64,000 nt of DNA from Aeromicrobium marinum DSM 15272. Its GTDB lineage: Bacteria > Actinomycetota > Actinomycetes > Propionibacteriales > Nocardioidaceae. The notes beneath the pieces were generated by a model. It did no database searches and was not told the origin of the DNA. It worked only from the letters and a program-made list of their open reading frames with translations. Made by a program: the position numbers and the translations under genes. This document shows, piece after piece, positions 1-7,498 of this stretch; positions within the stretch are counted from its first letter, which is position 1; the number at the start of each line of letters is the position of its first letter. The stretch covers positions 806,393-870,392 of the forward strand of contig NZ_CM001024.1 in assembly GCF_000160775.2 (NCBI RefSeq), read 5' to 3'.

Positions 1-2
1 CG

Positions 3-596
3 GAGTTCCGCGCGGGGGTGGTCGCCGTGGTCGACGCGAACATCGACGCCGATCCCGCAGATCTGCGGGCAGCGGTCGAGACGGCGATCGCCGATCCGCC
101 GGTGCTGGCGCCGGCCACCCCGGAGGGCGAGCTGACCTCGTCGACCTACCGCGACGCCCAGGCGACCGCCGTGACCCTGCTGGACCCGTACCGCGAGCTG
201 ATGGCCGTGCTCGACACCGCGGTGGTGGCCGAACCGTTCATCGCCGCAGCGGAGGAGGTGCTGGCCCTGAGGATCACGGACATCGTCGGCACCGACACCC
301 TGACGTCGGGGGAGCCGGTGGAGGCCGAGGTCATCCCGACCTTCGAACGGGGACTGGCCGCGTTCGAGTCGACCCCGGTGCCGCCGGGGCAGGAGGACCT
401 CGCCGCCACGGTCAGCGCCGCCGTGCAGTACGTCATCGACCAGTCGTCGATCCTCGCGTCCCTCGCCCGTCTCGGGCAGAGCTACTCGTTCGGCTACTCC
501 GACCAGTTCAACCTGGCGAGCGAGGCGGTCCGTGCCTACGGGCTGACGGTCGAGAGCGATCTCGCCGTGGCCGTCGACGCGATCGACCTGCCCTGA
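3..596 (+). CDS. Unknown protein, C-terminal part (5' end outside window)
   Basis: The frame is open to the left edge, so the start is probably outside the window; an internal GTG at 18 is possible but has no clear ribosome site. About 197 residues are visible. They are acidic, rich in Ala/Val/Asp and apparently helical, with no transmembrane segment, no catalytic motif and no family I recognise. The extended, low-Cys, Glu/Asp-rich composition would suit a secreted or lipid-anchored protein whose signal lies upstream, but that is a guess. The stop codon lies inside a perfect 7-bp inverted repeat shared with the convergent GNAT gene. Confidence 0.6.
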   Translation, partial: EFRAGVVAVVDANIDADPADLRAAVETAIADPPVLAPATPEGELTSSTYRDAQATAVTLLDPYRELMAVLDTAVVAEPFIAAAEEVLALRITDIVGTDTLTSGEPVEAEVIPTFERGLAAFESTPVPPGQEDLAATVSAAVQYVIDQSSILASLARLGQSYSFGYSDQFNLASEAVRAYGLTVESDLAVAVDAIDLP

Positions 597-619
597 CCTC
601 GGGCCTGCCGTGGGTCAGG
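592..619. terminator. Small bidirectional hairpin between convergent genes
   Basis: CCTGACC (592-598) and GGTCAGG (613-619) are perfectly complementary around a 14-nt loop. Both flanking stop codons (594-596 on plus, 615-617 on minus) are in the stem, so one hairpin could end transcription both ways. No T tract follows. Confidence 0.4.
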
Positions 620-1052
620 ACGTCCCGGGACGCCGCATCGGCACGTGGTCGATGCCGGCCTCGACGTAGGGGTCGCCGCACCGCGTGTAGCCGAACCCGG
701 CGTACCACTGCTCGAGGTAGGCCTGGGCGCCCAGGCGCAGCTCATCGTCGCCCCACCGGTCGTGGACCGCGGTGATCAGTCGGCCGGAGAGTCCACGTCC
801 CCGAGCGTCGCGACGGGTGCAGACCCGTCCGATCCGGCGGATGCCGTCGGTCGCCACGAACGTGCGCAGGTAGCTGGAGAGGCCGGCGTCGTCGGCGAAC
901 CAGCCGTGGGTCGTGCCGGCCAGCAGGTCGAGTCCGTCGACGTCCGGCTCGTCGCAGCGCTGCTCGACGGCGAAGACGAGGTCGCGGACCTGCCAGACGG
1001 CGTACACGTCGGCCGCAGAGAGTCGGTCGCCGGCCACGAAGGTCGGGTCCAT
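615..1052 (-). CDS. GNAT-family N-acetyltransferase, ElaA-like
   Basis: A 145-residue acetyltransferase of the ElaA subgroup. The N-terminal part has the ElaA-like VWQVRDLVFAVEQRCDEPD block followed by DGLD; the acetyl-CoA loop is the IGRVCTRRDARGRGLSGRL region, and the C-terminal AYLEQWYAGFGY is typical of the fold's last strands. The ATG at 1052 is preferred over an adjacent in-frame GTG at 1055. It lies about 30 bp downstream of zur on the same strand and may be read with the zinc operon, although nothing in it suggests a role in metal handling. The acyl acceptor is unknown. Confidence 0.85.
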   Translation of the reverse strand: MDPTFVAGDRLSAADVYAVWQVRDLVFAVEQRCDEPDVDGLDLLAGTTHGWFADDAGLSSYLRTFVATDGIRRIGRVCTRRDARGRGLSGRLITAVHDRWGDDELRLGAQAYLEQWYAGFGYTRCGDPYVEAGIDHVPMRRPGTS

Positions 1053-1083
1053 CACGCCACCCCGACCTGGACGGTGCGCATCG

Positions 1084-1482
1084 TCAACGGGCGGCCGCGG
1101 TGCACGTGGCGCAGGAACCGAAGATCTCCAGGGTGTGGGCGACGTCGGAGAACCCGTGCTTCTCGGCGACGCCGTCGGCCCAGCGCTCGACCGTGGGTCC
1201 CTCGACCTCGACCGTGCGGCCGCAGGTGCGGCACACCAGGTGGTGATGGTGGCCCGAGCTGCACTGGCGGTACAGGACCTCGCCGTCGTCGTTGCGCAGG
1301 GCGTCGACCTCTGCGGCGTCGGCCAGGGCCTGCAGGTTGCGGTACACGGTGGACAGGCCGACCGACTCGCCGCGATGCCGCAGGATGTCGTGGATCTCCT
1401 GGGCGCTCGCGAACCCGTCGAGATCGGCGAGGATCGCGGCGACCGCTCGGCGCTGGCGGGTGTTGCGGGGTGCTTCGACCAT
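1084..1482 (-). CDS. zur: Zinc uptake regulator, Fur family (Zur)
   Basis: A 132-residue Fur-family repressor. The N-terminal winged helix (about 1-80) contains the LSTVYRNLQAL recognition-helix block. The dimerisation/metal domain has the CSSGHHHHLVCRTC segment and a second pair CATC at the C-terminus, giving the two CxxC motifs of the structural zinc site. Its position directly downstream of znuB, in an operon whose promoter carries a Zur-like palindrome, supports Zur rather than Fur or PerR. When zinc is bound the protein would repress znuACB, giving autoregulation. The 16-bp gap to znuB suggests cotranscription. Confidence 0.88.
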   Translation of the reverse strand: MVEAPRNTRQRRAVAAILADLDGFASAQEIHDILRHRGESVGLSTVYRNLQALADAAEVDALRNDDGEVLYRQCSSGHHHHLVCRTCGRTVEVEGPTVERWADGVAEKHGFSDVAHTLEIFGSCATCTAAAR

Positions 1483-1498
1483 GGCTGTGCAGACCTCC

Positions 1499-2341
1499 TC
1501 AGGCCAACTCTAGTGGTCGGTCCCGACGGCGGAGCAGGCGCGAGCGCACGCCACGGCCGAGGGCCAGGACCGCGAAGGTGCCCAGCGCGAGGAGCACGAT
1601 CGTCGGACCGGGCTGGGTGTCGATCTCGAAGCTCACGACGACGCCGCCGACCGCAGCCGCCAGGCCGAGCAGCATCGCGAGCAGGTGGGTGCCGCGGAAG
1701 GTCCGGCTGACCTGCTGGGCCGCGGCGACGGGCACCACCATCAGGGCCGAGACCAGCAGCAGGCCGACGGTCCGCATGGCCACGGTGATGGTCACGGCCG
1801 CGAGGACGGCGACCAGGATGCCGTAGAGCCGGGTGGGCACGCCGCTGACCCGGGCGTGCTCCTCGTCCTGGCAGACGGCGAACAGCTGGGGGGTGAGCAG
1901 CAGGGTCACGGCGAGGACGACGGCGCCCAGCACGACCACGGCCACGAGGTCGTCACGGTCGACCGTGACGATCGACCCGAACAGGTAGCTGTTGAGGACG
2001 CTGGCGCTGTCACCCGCGAGGTTCGTCAGCAGCACCCCGCCGGCGAGTCCGCCGTAGAACAACATCGCCAGGGCGACGTCGCCGCTGGTCCGTCCGTAGA
2101 TCCGCAGCACCTCGATCAGGACCGCGCCGGCAGCGGCCACCAGCACCGCGGTGAGCACCGGCGCGAGACCGGTCAGCAGACCCAGGGCCACCCCCGTCAG
2201 CGCCACGTGGCCGAGGCCGTCGCCGAGCAGGGCGAGTCGGCGCTGCACGACGAACGTGCCGATCGCGGGCGCGGTGACCCCGGTGACCACGGCGGCCACG
2301 AGGGCGTACCGCATGAAGTCGTACTGCAGCAGCTCCAACAT
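1499..2341 (-). CDS. znuB: Zinc ABC transporter permease (ABC-3 family)
   Basis: A 280-residue polytopic membrane protein of the ABC-3 metal permease family. It starts MLELLQYDFMRYALVAA and has the family's VQRRLALLGDGLGHVALTGVA cytoplasmic loop that contacts the ATPase, and about eight hydrophobic segments. With ZnuA and ZnuC it forms a high-affinity Zn(II) (possibly Mn(II)) importer. Its ATG overlaps the znuC stop by one base, so the two are translationally coupled. The C-terminus is short and basic (LLRRRDRPLELA). Confidence 0.9.
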   Translation of the reverse strand: MLELLQYDFMRYALVAAVVTGVTAPAIGTFVVQRRLALLGDGLGHVALTGVALGLLTGLAPVLTAVLVAAAGAVLIEVLRIYGRTSGDVALAMLFYGGLAGGVLLTNLAGDSASVLNSYLFGSIVTVDRDDLVAVVVLGAVVLAVTLLLTPQLFAVCQDEEHARVSGVPTRLYGILVAVLAAVTITVAMRTVGLLLVSALMVVPVAAAQQVSRTFRGTHLLAMLLGLAAAVGGVVVSFEIDTQPGPTIVLLALGTFAVLALGRGVRSRLLRRRDRPLELA

Positions 2342-3114
2342 CAGATGATCGCCTCACCGGGGAAGGGGGACAGCCGGGGAGGGGCGCCGGAGTGCGGGTG
2401 GCCGTGCGCGTCGTCCTCGGGGGCGGCGGCGGGGACGCCGGCGAAGGTGATCCGGCCACGGTCGACCACGACGGCCCGGTCGACGACGGGGCGCAGAGGG
2501 CCCAGCTCGTGCTCGACCAGCAGGACGGCACCGCCGGCCGCGGTGAACGTCGCGAGGAGGTCGGCGAGGGCCTCGGTGTTGGCCTGGTCGACCCCGGCGG
2601 TCGGTTCGTCCATCACCAGCAGATCGGGGTCGGTGACCAGGGCGCGAGCGATCAGGGCGCGTTGGTGCTGGCCGCCCGACAGCTCGGTGACCGGGGTGGT
2701 CAGGTGGTCGCCGAGCCCGACCTTCGCCACGGCGGCCTCGACGGCGTCACGGTCGGCCCGTCGAGCCGGACCGAGGAAGCGACGCAACGACAGCCGGCCG
2801 CTCATGACGACCTCACGGACGGAGGCGGGGACCCCCGAGGCCTCCGACGACCGTTGGGGCACGTAACCGAGCCGGTGCCGGTGGGTGAACGACTCCAGTG
2901 GCGTGCCGAACAGCTCGATCGTGCCGGACCGACGGGGGACCAGGCCGACCGCGCTGCGCACGATCGTGGACTTGCCCGACCCGTTCGCCCCCAGCAGGGC
3001 CACGAGCTCGCCCCGGGAGACGTCGAGGTCGACCTGCCGGAGGACAGGTCGACCCGCGAGATCGACGTCGAGGCCCCGGATGCGCAGCGCGGGTGCCTCG
3101 TCAGGATCGGTCAT
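2341..3114 (-). CDS. znuC: Zinc ABC transporter ATP-binding protein
   Basis: A 257-residue ATPase. Visible motifs are Walker A GANGSGKST near residue 42, a Q-loop region (YVPQRSSEASG), the ABC signature LSGGQHQRALIARAL, Walker B LLVMDEPTAGVD and the switch His in LLVEHELG. The C-terminal tail is His-containing (DDAHGHPHSGAPPR), which could bind zinc. Its ATG overlaps the znuA stop in an ATGA arrangement, and its own stop touches znuB, so znuA-znuC-znuB forms a tight operon. Confidence 0.92.
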   Translation of the reverse strand: MTDPDEAPALRIRGLDVDLAGRPVLRQVDLDVSRGELVALLGANGSGKSTIVRSAVGLVPRRSGTIELFGTPLESFTHRHRLGYVPQRSSEASGVPASVREVVMSGRLSLRRFLGPARRADRDAVEAAVAKVGLGDHLTTPVTELSGGQHQRALIARALVTDPDLLVMDEPTAGVDQANTEALADLLATFTAAGGAVLLVEHELGPLRPVVDRAVVVDRGRITFAGVPAAAPEDDAHGHPHSGAPPRLSPFPGEAII

Positions 3115-4085
3115 GAACAGCCGTTGGCCTCTCGGACGGCGTCGAGGTTGCGCTCCATGATGGTCAGGTAGTCGTCGTCGGCCGTCTCGTCGGACAGTCC
3201 CTCGATCGGGTCGAGCGTAGCCGTCCTGGCGCCGGTGGCCGAGGCCACGGTGTCGGCGATGGCCGCGCTGACCAGCTCCTCGGTGAACACCGTCGTGATG
3301 CCCTGGTCCTCGACGAGGTCGGTGATCGCGGCCAGCTGCGCCCCGGTCGGCTCGTCCGACGGGTTGAGCCCGGCGATCGGGTACTGCTGCAGGTCGTAGG
3401 TGTCGGCGAGGTACGCGAAGGCCTCGTGCGACGTGACGATGCTGCGTCGCTCGCAGGTGGCCAGCCCGGCCGTGTAGTCCTCGTCGAGGGTCTCCAGCTC
3501 CGCGACCAGCGAGGCGGCGTTCGCCTGGTAGGTGTCGGCGTTGTCCGCGTCGGCGGAGACCAGCGCGTCGCGGACGGCCTCGGCCGCTGAGGCCATGCGG
3601 GACGGGTCCAGCCAGAAGTGCGGGTCGACCCCGCCGTGGTCGTGGCCCTCGTGGTCCTCGTCGGAGTGGCCCTCCTCGTCGGAGTGCTCCTCGCCCTCGT
3701 GGTCGTGCTCCTCGTCGCCCTCCAGCAGCCCGACGACCTCACCGAGCTCGACGACCCCGGCGTCGCGGTCGGCCTGCTCGACGGCGGCATCGACGGCGGG
3801 CTGGAACGACTCGGTGTAGACGATCACGTCGGCCGAGCCGAACGCGGCCACCTGCCGTCCGGTCAGCTCGACGTCGTGCGGGTCGACCCCCGGGGCGGTG
3901 ACGTTCTCGACCGTGGCCAGGTCGCCGGCGACCCGCTCGGCGACGAACGTGAAGGGGTAGGCCGAGGTCAGGACGGTCACCCCGTCGTCGCCGTCGGCCG
4001 CGGCTCCACAGGCCGGGAGGACCAGCAGCGGGGCGGTGAGGACAGCGGCGGTGCGGGCGAGCCGGGCGCGGGGGGAGTCATGCAT
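3111..4085 (-). CDS. znuA: Zinc ABC transporter substrate-binding lipoprotein
   Basis: A 324-residue cluster A-1 metal-binding protein. The N-terminal signal ([19 protein letters not shown]) ends in a lipobox-like LPAC, so it should be a lipoprotein. The ZnuA-type His/Asp/Glu-rich loop is prominent at about residues 115-150 (many EEH, DHEG, HSDE repeats). Ligand histidines are probably in [16 protein letters not shown] and TSHEAFAYL. The ATG at 4085 has a GGAGG upstream and is preferred over longer in-frame starts that would pass through the Zur box. It is the first gene of znuACB-zur. Confidence 0.9.
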   Translation of the reverse strand: MHDSPRARLARTAAVLTAPLLVLPACGAAADGDDGVTVLTSAYPFTFVAERVAGDLATVENVTAPGVDPHDVELTGRQVAAFGSADVIVYTESFQPAVDAAVEQADRDAGVVELGEVVGLLEGDEEHDHEGEEHSDEEGHSDEDHEGHDHGGVDPHFWLDPSRMASAAEAVRDALVSADADNADTYQANAASLVAELETLDEDYTAGLATCERRSIVTSHEAFAYLADTYDLQQYPIAGLNPSDEPTGAQLAAITDLVEDQGITTVFTEELVSAAIADTVASATGARTATLDPIEGLSDETADDDYLTIMERNLDAVREANGCS

Positions 4086-4105
4086 GGGACCAGCCTCCCT
4101 GCGCA

Positions 4106-4120
4106 TGGGAACCATTGTCA
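4106..4120 (-). promoter_or_regulatory. Zur box overlapping the znuA promoter
   Basis: TGGGAACCATTGTCA is a 15-bp imperfect palindrome matching the actinobacterial/enterobacterial Zur pattern TGAAAAnnATTTTCA at most positions. It starts 21 bp upstream of the znuA ATG and overlaps a plausible -10 (GACAAT on the minus strand). A bound repressor would block the promoter. The assignment rests on motif plus context. Confidence 0.65.
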
Positions 4121-4163
4121 AATCGAGCACCTGACCGGTCAGGGTCGCTGCCCGCACGAGCGC

Positions 4164-4169
4164 TAGTCT
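4164..4169 (+). promoter_or_regulatory. -10 element of glyS
   Basis: TAGTCT lies about 40 bp before the glyS ATG, which would give a short conventional leader. It shares the 125-bp divergent region with the znuA promoter. Confidence 0.4.
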
Positions 4170-4210
4170 GGACCGTCCCCCGACATCCAGCCGGAACGGA
4201 GTGCCCACCC

Positions 4211-5599
4211 ATGGCCACCTCGACGATCGACACCGTCATCAGCCTGTGCAAGCGACGCGGGTTCGTCTACCAGTGCGGTGAGATCTACGGCGGTACCAAG
4301 TCCGCGTGGGACTACGGGCCGCTCGGGGTCGAGCTCAAGGAGAACATCAAGCGCCAGTGGTGGCGCACGATGGTCCAGGGCCGCGACGACGTCGTCGGCC
4401 TCGACTCCTCCGTCGTGCTCCCGCCCGCGGTGTGGGAGGCCTCAGGGCACCTGTCGGCCTTCGTCGACCCGCTCGTGGAGTGTCTGTCGTGCCACCGCCG
4501 GTACCGGCAGGACCACCTGCAGGAGGCGTACGCGGAGAAGAAGGGCCTGGACGACCCCGACGCCGTCGGCATGGACCTGCTGGTGTGCGCCAACTGCGGC
4601 ACCAAGGGGCAGTGGACCGAGCCGAAGATGTTCAACGGCCTGCTGAAGACGCACCTGGGCCCGGTGGAGTCGGCGGAGGGCCTGCACTACCTGCGCCCGG
4701 AGACCGCGCAGGGCATCTTCGTCAACTTCGCCCAGGTCATGACCAGCTCGCGCCGCAAGCCCCCGTTCGGCATCGGCCAGATCGGCAAGAGCTTCCGCAA
4801 CGAGATCACCCCCGGCAACTTCATCTTCCGCACCCGCGAGTTCGAGCAGATGGAGATGGAGTACTTCGTCGCCCCGGGCGCCGACGAGGAGGCGCACGAG
4901 TACTGGTTGGGCGAGCGCATGCGGTGGTACACCGACCTGGGCATCGCGGCCGACAACCTGCGGTTCTTCGAGCACCCCGCCGAGAAGCTCTCGCACTACG
5001 CCAAGCGGACCGTCGACATCGAGTACCGCTTCGGCTTCCAGGGCTCGGAGTGGGGCGAGCTCGAGGGCGTCGCCAACCGCACCGACTTCGACCTGTCGAC
5101 GCACAGCTCGCACTCGGGCAAGGACCTGCGGTACTTCGACCAGGAGTCCGGCGACCGCTGGTTCCCCTACGTCATCGAGCCCGCGGCCGGGGTCAACCGG
5201 TCGATGATGGCCTTCCTCGTCGACGCCTACGCCGAGGACGAGGCGCCCAACTCCAAGGGCGGTGTCGACACCCGCACGGTGCTGCGGCTCGACCCCCGCC
5301 TGGCCCCCTGCAAGGTCGCGGTGCTCCCGCTGTCGCGCAACGAGCAGCTCTCGCCGGCGGCCCGCAGTCTCGCCACCGAGCTGCGGGGCTACTGGAACGT
5401 CGACTTCGACGACTCGGCGGCGATCGGCAAGCGGTACCGACGCCAGGACGAGATCGGCACGCCGTTCTGCGTCACGGTCGACTTCGACACGCTCGACGAC
5501 CAGGCCGTCACCATCCGCGAGCGGGACTCCATGCAGCAGGAGCGGGTCGCCCTCACGCAGGTCCGCGAGTGGCTCGCGGCGCGCCTGCCCGGCTGCTGA
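4211..5599 (+). CDS. glyS: Glycyl-tRNA synthetase (alpha2 type)
   Basis: A 462-residue class II synthetase of the dimeric bacterial/eukaryotic type that charges tRNA-Gly. Motif 2 is visible as [21 protein letters not shown] and motif 3 as [12 protein letters not shown]; the C-terminal anticodon-binding domain begins around [14 protein letters not shown]. Two CxxC pairs (CLSCHRRYR and CANCGTKG) in the insertion after motif 1 suggest a small zinc-ribbon insert. The ATG at 4211 is chosen because it begins the conserved N-terminus ([17 protein letters not shown]); upstream in-frame codons run into the promoter. Expected to be essential. Confidence 0.96.
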   Translation: MATSTIDTVISLCKRRGFVYQCGEIYGGTKSAWDYGPLGVELKENIKRQWWRTMVQGRDDVVGLDSSVVLPPAVWEASGHLSAFVDPLVECLSCHRRYRQDHLQEAYAEKKGLDDPDAVGMDLLVCANCGTKGQWTEPKMFNGLLKTHLGPVESAEGLHYLRPETAQGIFVNFAQVMTSSRRKPPFGIGQIGKSFRNEITPGNFIFRTREFEQMEMEYFVAPGADEEAHEYWLGERMRWYTDLGIAADNLRFFEHPAEKLSHYAKRTVDIEYRFGFQGSEWGELEGVANRTDFDLSTHSSHSGKDLRYFDQESGDRWFPYVIEPAAGVNRSMMAFLVDAYAEDEAPNSKGGVDTRTVLRLDPRLAPCKVAVLPLSRNEQLSPAARSLATELRGYWNVDFDDSAAIGKRYRRQDEIGTPFCVTVDFDTLDDQAVTIRERDSMQQERVALTQVREWLAARLPGC

Positions 5600-5612
5600 C
5601 CCGGCCGAGGGT

Positions 5613-5618
5613 CAGAAT
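5613..5618 (+). promoter_or_regulatory. -10 element giving a leaderless transcript
   Basis: CAGAAT is followed after 6 nt by the GTG at 5625, the spacing expected if transcription begins on the start codon. Confidence 0.4.
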
Positions 5619-5624
5619 CGGCTC

Positions 5625-6209
5625 GTGAAGACCATGCGCACCGCTGCGGCAGCCGTGTCCGTCGCCCTCGTCACCCTCCTCGCAGCCTGTGGGGGTGGCG
5701 ACGAGGAGCCCGAACCGCGTGCCTCCGTGCCCGCCGGCTTCGACCTGCCGGCGGGTGTCGAGATCACCCCCGGCGGCACGCAGCTCACCGAGGACGAGCC
5801 GGCCACGGTGGTCTACCAGGTCGGCGACGGAGCGGCCAGCGCCGTGACCGTGACGGTCTCGGCGGTCCGCCGCGGCGCCATCGAGGACTTCCGGTTCTTC
5901 TCGCTCGACGAGGCAGCCCTGCAGTCGACGCCGTTCTACGTCGACCTGACGGTCGTCAACGAGGGGCCGGCCGGCCTGGGCGGCGTCGCCCTGCCGATCT
6001 TCGCCAGGGACGACAAGAACGTGCTCCTGCCGCCGAACGAGGTGGTGGGTCAGTTCGCGCCCTGCCCCAACGGCACCCTGCCCGAGAGCTTCCTGCCCGA
6101 CTCCGAGGCGACGCTGTGCCTGGTGTACCTGGTGGCCGCCGGCAACGCCCTCGTGTCGGTCGACCTGCAGCCCGGGTCGTCGGCCGACGCCATCCGATGG
6201 AGCCCGTGA
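5625..6209 (+). CDS. Putative lipoprotein of unknown function
   Basis: A 194-residue protein with a classic lipoprotein signal: basic KTMR, hydrophobic core, then LLAACGGG with the lipobox Cys followed by acidic residues. The mature part is beta-rich and resembles DUF4352-like immunoglobulin folds that occur in actinobacterial lipoproteins (phrases such as FYVDLTVVNEGPAGLGGV), but I cannot name a family with certainty. The GTG at 5625 is preferred because of the -10 spacing; an ATG at 5634 would also keep the signal. Its end overlaps the next gene, dus, suggesting coupling. Confidence 0.75.
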   Translation: MKTMRTAAAAVSVALVTLLAACGGGDEEPEPRASVPAGFDLPAGVEITPGGTQLTEDEPATVVYQVGDGAASAVTVTVSAVRRGAIEDFRFFSLDEAALQSTPFYVDLTVVNEGPAGLGGVALPIFARDDKNVLLPPNEVVGQFAPCPNGTLPESFLPDSEATLCLVYLVAAGNALVSVDLQPGSSADAIRWSP

Positions 6210-7495
6210 GCGACGCCGCGCTGCCCGGCCCGCTGCGCCTGGGCGACCTGACCGTCGACGTGCCGGTGGTGCTGGCCCCCATGGCCGGAGTCACCAACGC
6301 GGCCTTCCGCCAGCTCTGTGCCGAGCAGGGCGCCCTTCGAGGCTCGCAGGCTCGCACCTCAGGACAGGCCCTTCGAGGCTCGCAGGCTCGCACCTCAGGA
6401 CAGGCCCTTCGAGGCTCGCAGGCTCGCACCTCAGGACAGGCCCTTCGAGGCTCGCAGGCTCGCACCTCAGGACAAGCCGGCCTGTACGTGTGCGAGATGA
6501 TCACGTCCCGCGGGGTCGTCGAGGGTGACCGCACCAGCCTGGGGATGCTGACCTTCGCCCCCAACGAGCGGGTGCGGTCCGTGCAGCTGTACGGCATCGA
6601 CCCGGCCACGGTCGGACGCGCGGTGGCGATCCTGTGCGGCGACCACGGTGTCGACCACGTCGACCTCAACTTCGGGTGCCCGGTCCCCAAGGTCACCCGC
6701 AAGGGCGGGGGAGCGGCGCTGCCGTGGAAGGCGACCCTGCTCGGTCGCATCCTCACCGAGGCAGTGGCTGCAGCGGCACCGTTCGGTGTTCCCGTGACGA
6801 TGAAGACCCGCAAGGGCATCGACGACGACCACCTGACCTACCTCGACGCCGGCCACATCGCCGAGGACTCCGGGTGCGCGGCCATCGCGCTGCACGGTCG
6901 CACCGCGGTGCAGCACTACTCCGGCGAGGCCGACTGGGCGGCGATCGCCGCGCTGAAGGCGGCGGTGTCGATCCCGGTGCTCGGCAACGGGGACGTCTGG
7001 GAGGCCGCCGACGCCCTCCGGATGGTCCGCGAGACCGGCTGCGACGGCGTCGTGGTCGGCCGCGGCTGTCTCGGGAGGCCGTGGCTCTTCCGCGACCTCG
7101 CCGCCGCCTTCACCGGGGAGGAGACCGTGCCGGCGCTGCCCACGCTCGGGGAGGTGATGGCGATCATGCGCCGGCACGCCGAGCTGCTCGGGGGCTGGCT
7201 GGGCGAGGAGCGTGGCTGCGTGGAGTTCCGCAAGCACGTCGCCTGGTACCTCAAGGGGTTCCCCGCCGGGCCGTCGGTGCGCCAGCGGTTGGGTCAGGTC
7301 TCCTCGTACGCCGCGCTCGACGAGCTGCTCGTCGAGCTGGATCCCACCGAGGCCTTCCCGGTCACCGAGCTGGGGCGTCCTCGCGGTCGACAGGGCACGC
7401 CCAAGCGGGTGGTGCTTCCGGACGGCTGGCTGGACGACCGCGAGTTCACCGGTGCCCTCGACCCGGCGGCCGAGGACGCGACCTCGGGCGGCTGA
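6197..7495 (+). CDS. dus: tRNA-dihydrouridine synthase with an in-frame repeat insertion
   Basis: A 432-codon FMN enzyme that reduces uridines in tRNA D-loops. Dus landmarks are VVLAPMAGVTNAAFRQLC, the YVCEMITSRGVVEG block, NFGCPVPKVTRKGGGAAL with the catalytic Cys, VTMKTRKGID, and the flavin-binding GNGDVW and GVVVGRGCLGRPW. Between AEQGA and GLYVCEM, which are normally joined, four copies of a 12-residue unit (ALRGSQARTSGQ) are inserted by a DNA repeat at 6333-6476. The frame is preserved, so a full protein is predicted. The start is ATG 6197 or GTG 6206; both overlap the preceding stop. Family members are commonly about 380 residues. Confidence 0.9.
   Translation: MEPVSDAALPGPLRLGDLTVDVPVVLAPMAGVTNAAFRQLCAEQGALRGSQARTSGQALRGSQARTSGQALRGSQARTSGQALRGSQARTSGQAGLYVCEMITSRGVVEGDRTSLGMLTFAPNERVRSVQLYGIDPATVGRAVAILCGDHGVDHVDLNFGCPVPKVTRKGGGAALPWKATLLGRILTEAVAAAAPFGVPVTMKTRKGIDDDHLTYLDAGHIAEDSGCAAIALHGRTAVQHYSGEADWAAIAALKAAVSIPVLGNGDVWEAADALRMVRETGCDGVVVGRGCLGRPWLFRDLAAAFTGEETVPALPTLGEVMAIMRRHAELLGGWLGEERGCVEFRKHVAWYLKGFPAGPSVRQRLGQVSSYAALDELLVELDPTEAFPVTELGRPRGRQGTPKRVVLPDGWLDDREFTGALDPAAEDATSGG
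6333..6476 (+). repeat. Four tandem copies of a 36-bp dispersed-type repeat inside dus
   Basis: Units are 6333-6368, 6369-6404, 6405-6440 and 6441-6476. The first three are identical and the last differs by one base at its end. Each begins CCCTTCGAGGCTCGC and ends CACCTCAGGACAGG. The unit length is a multiple of three, so dus stays open. The sequence resembles dispersed intergenic repeats (TTCGAGGCTCGC...GCACCTCAGGAC) that I recall from nocardioform genomes; that recollection needs a database check. Confidence 0.9.
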
Positions 7496-7498
7496 GTC

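Noticed and set aside
5262..5624. N-terminal extension of the lipoprotein gene into glyS
   Set aside because: The frame is open but antagonistic to the glyS codons; the lipoprotein signal defines the start at 5625.
6333..6476. CRISPR array
   Set aside because: The units are directly adjacent with no spacers and are inside dus.
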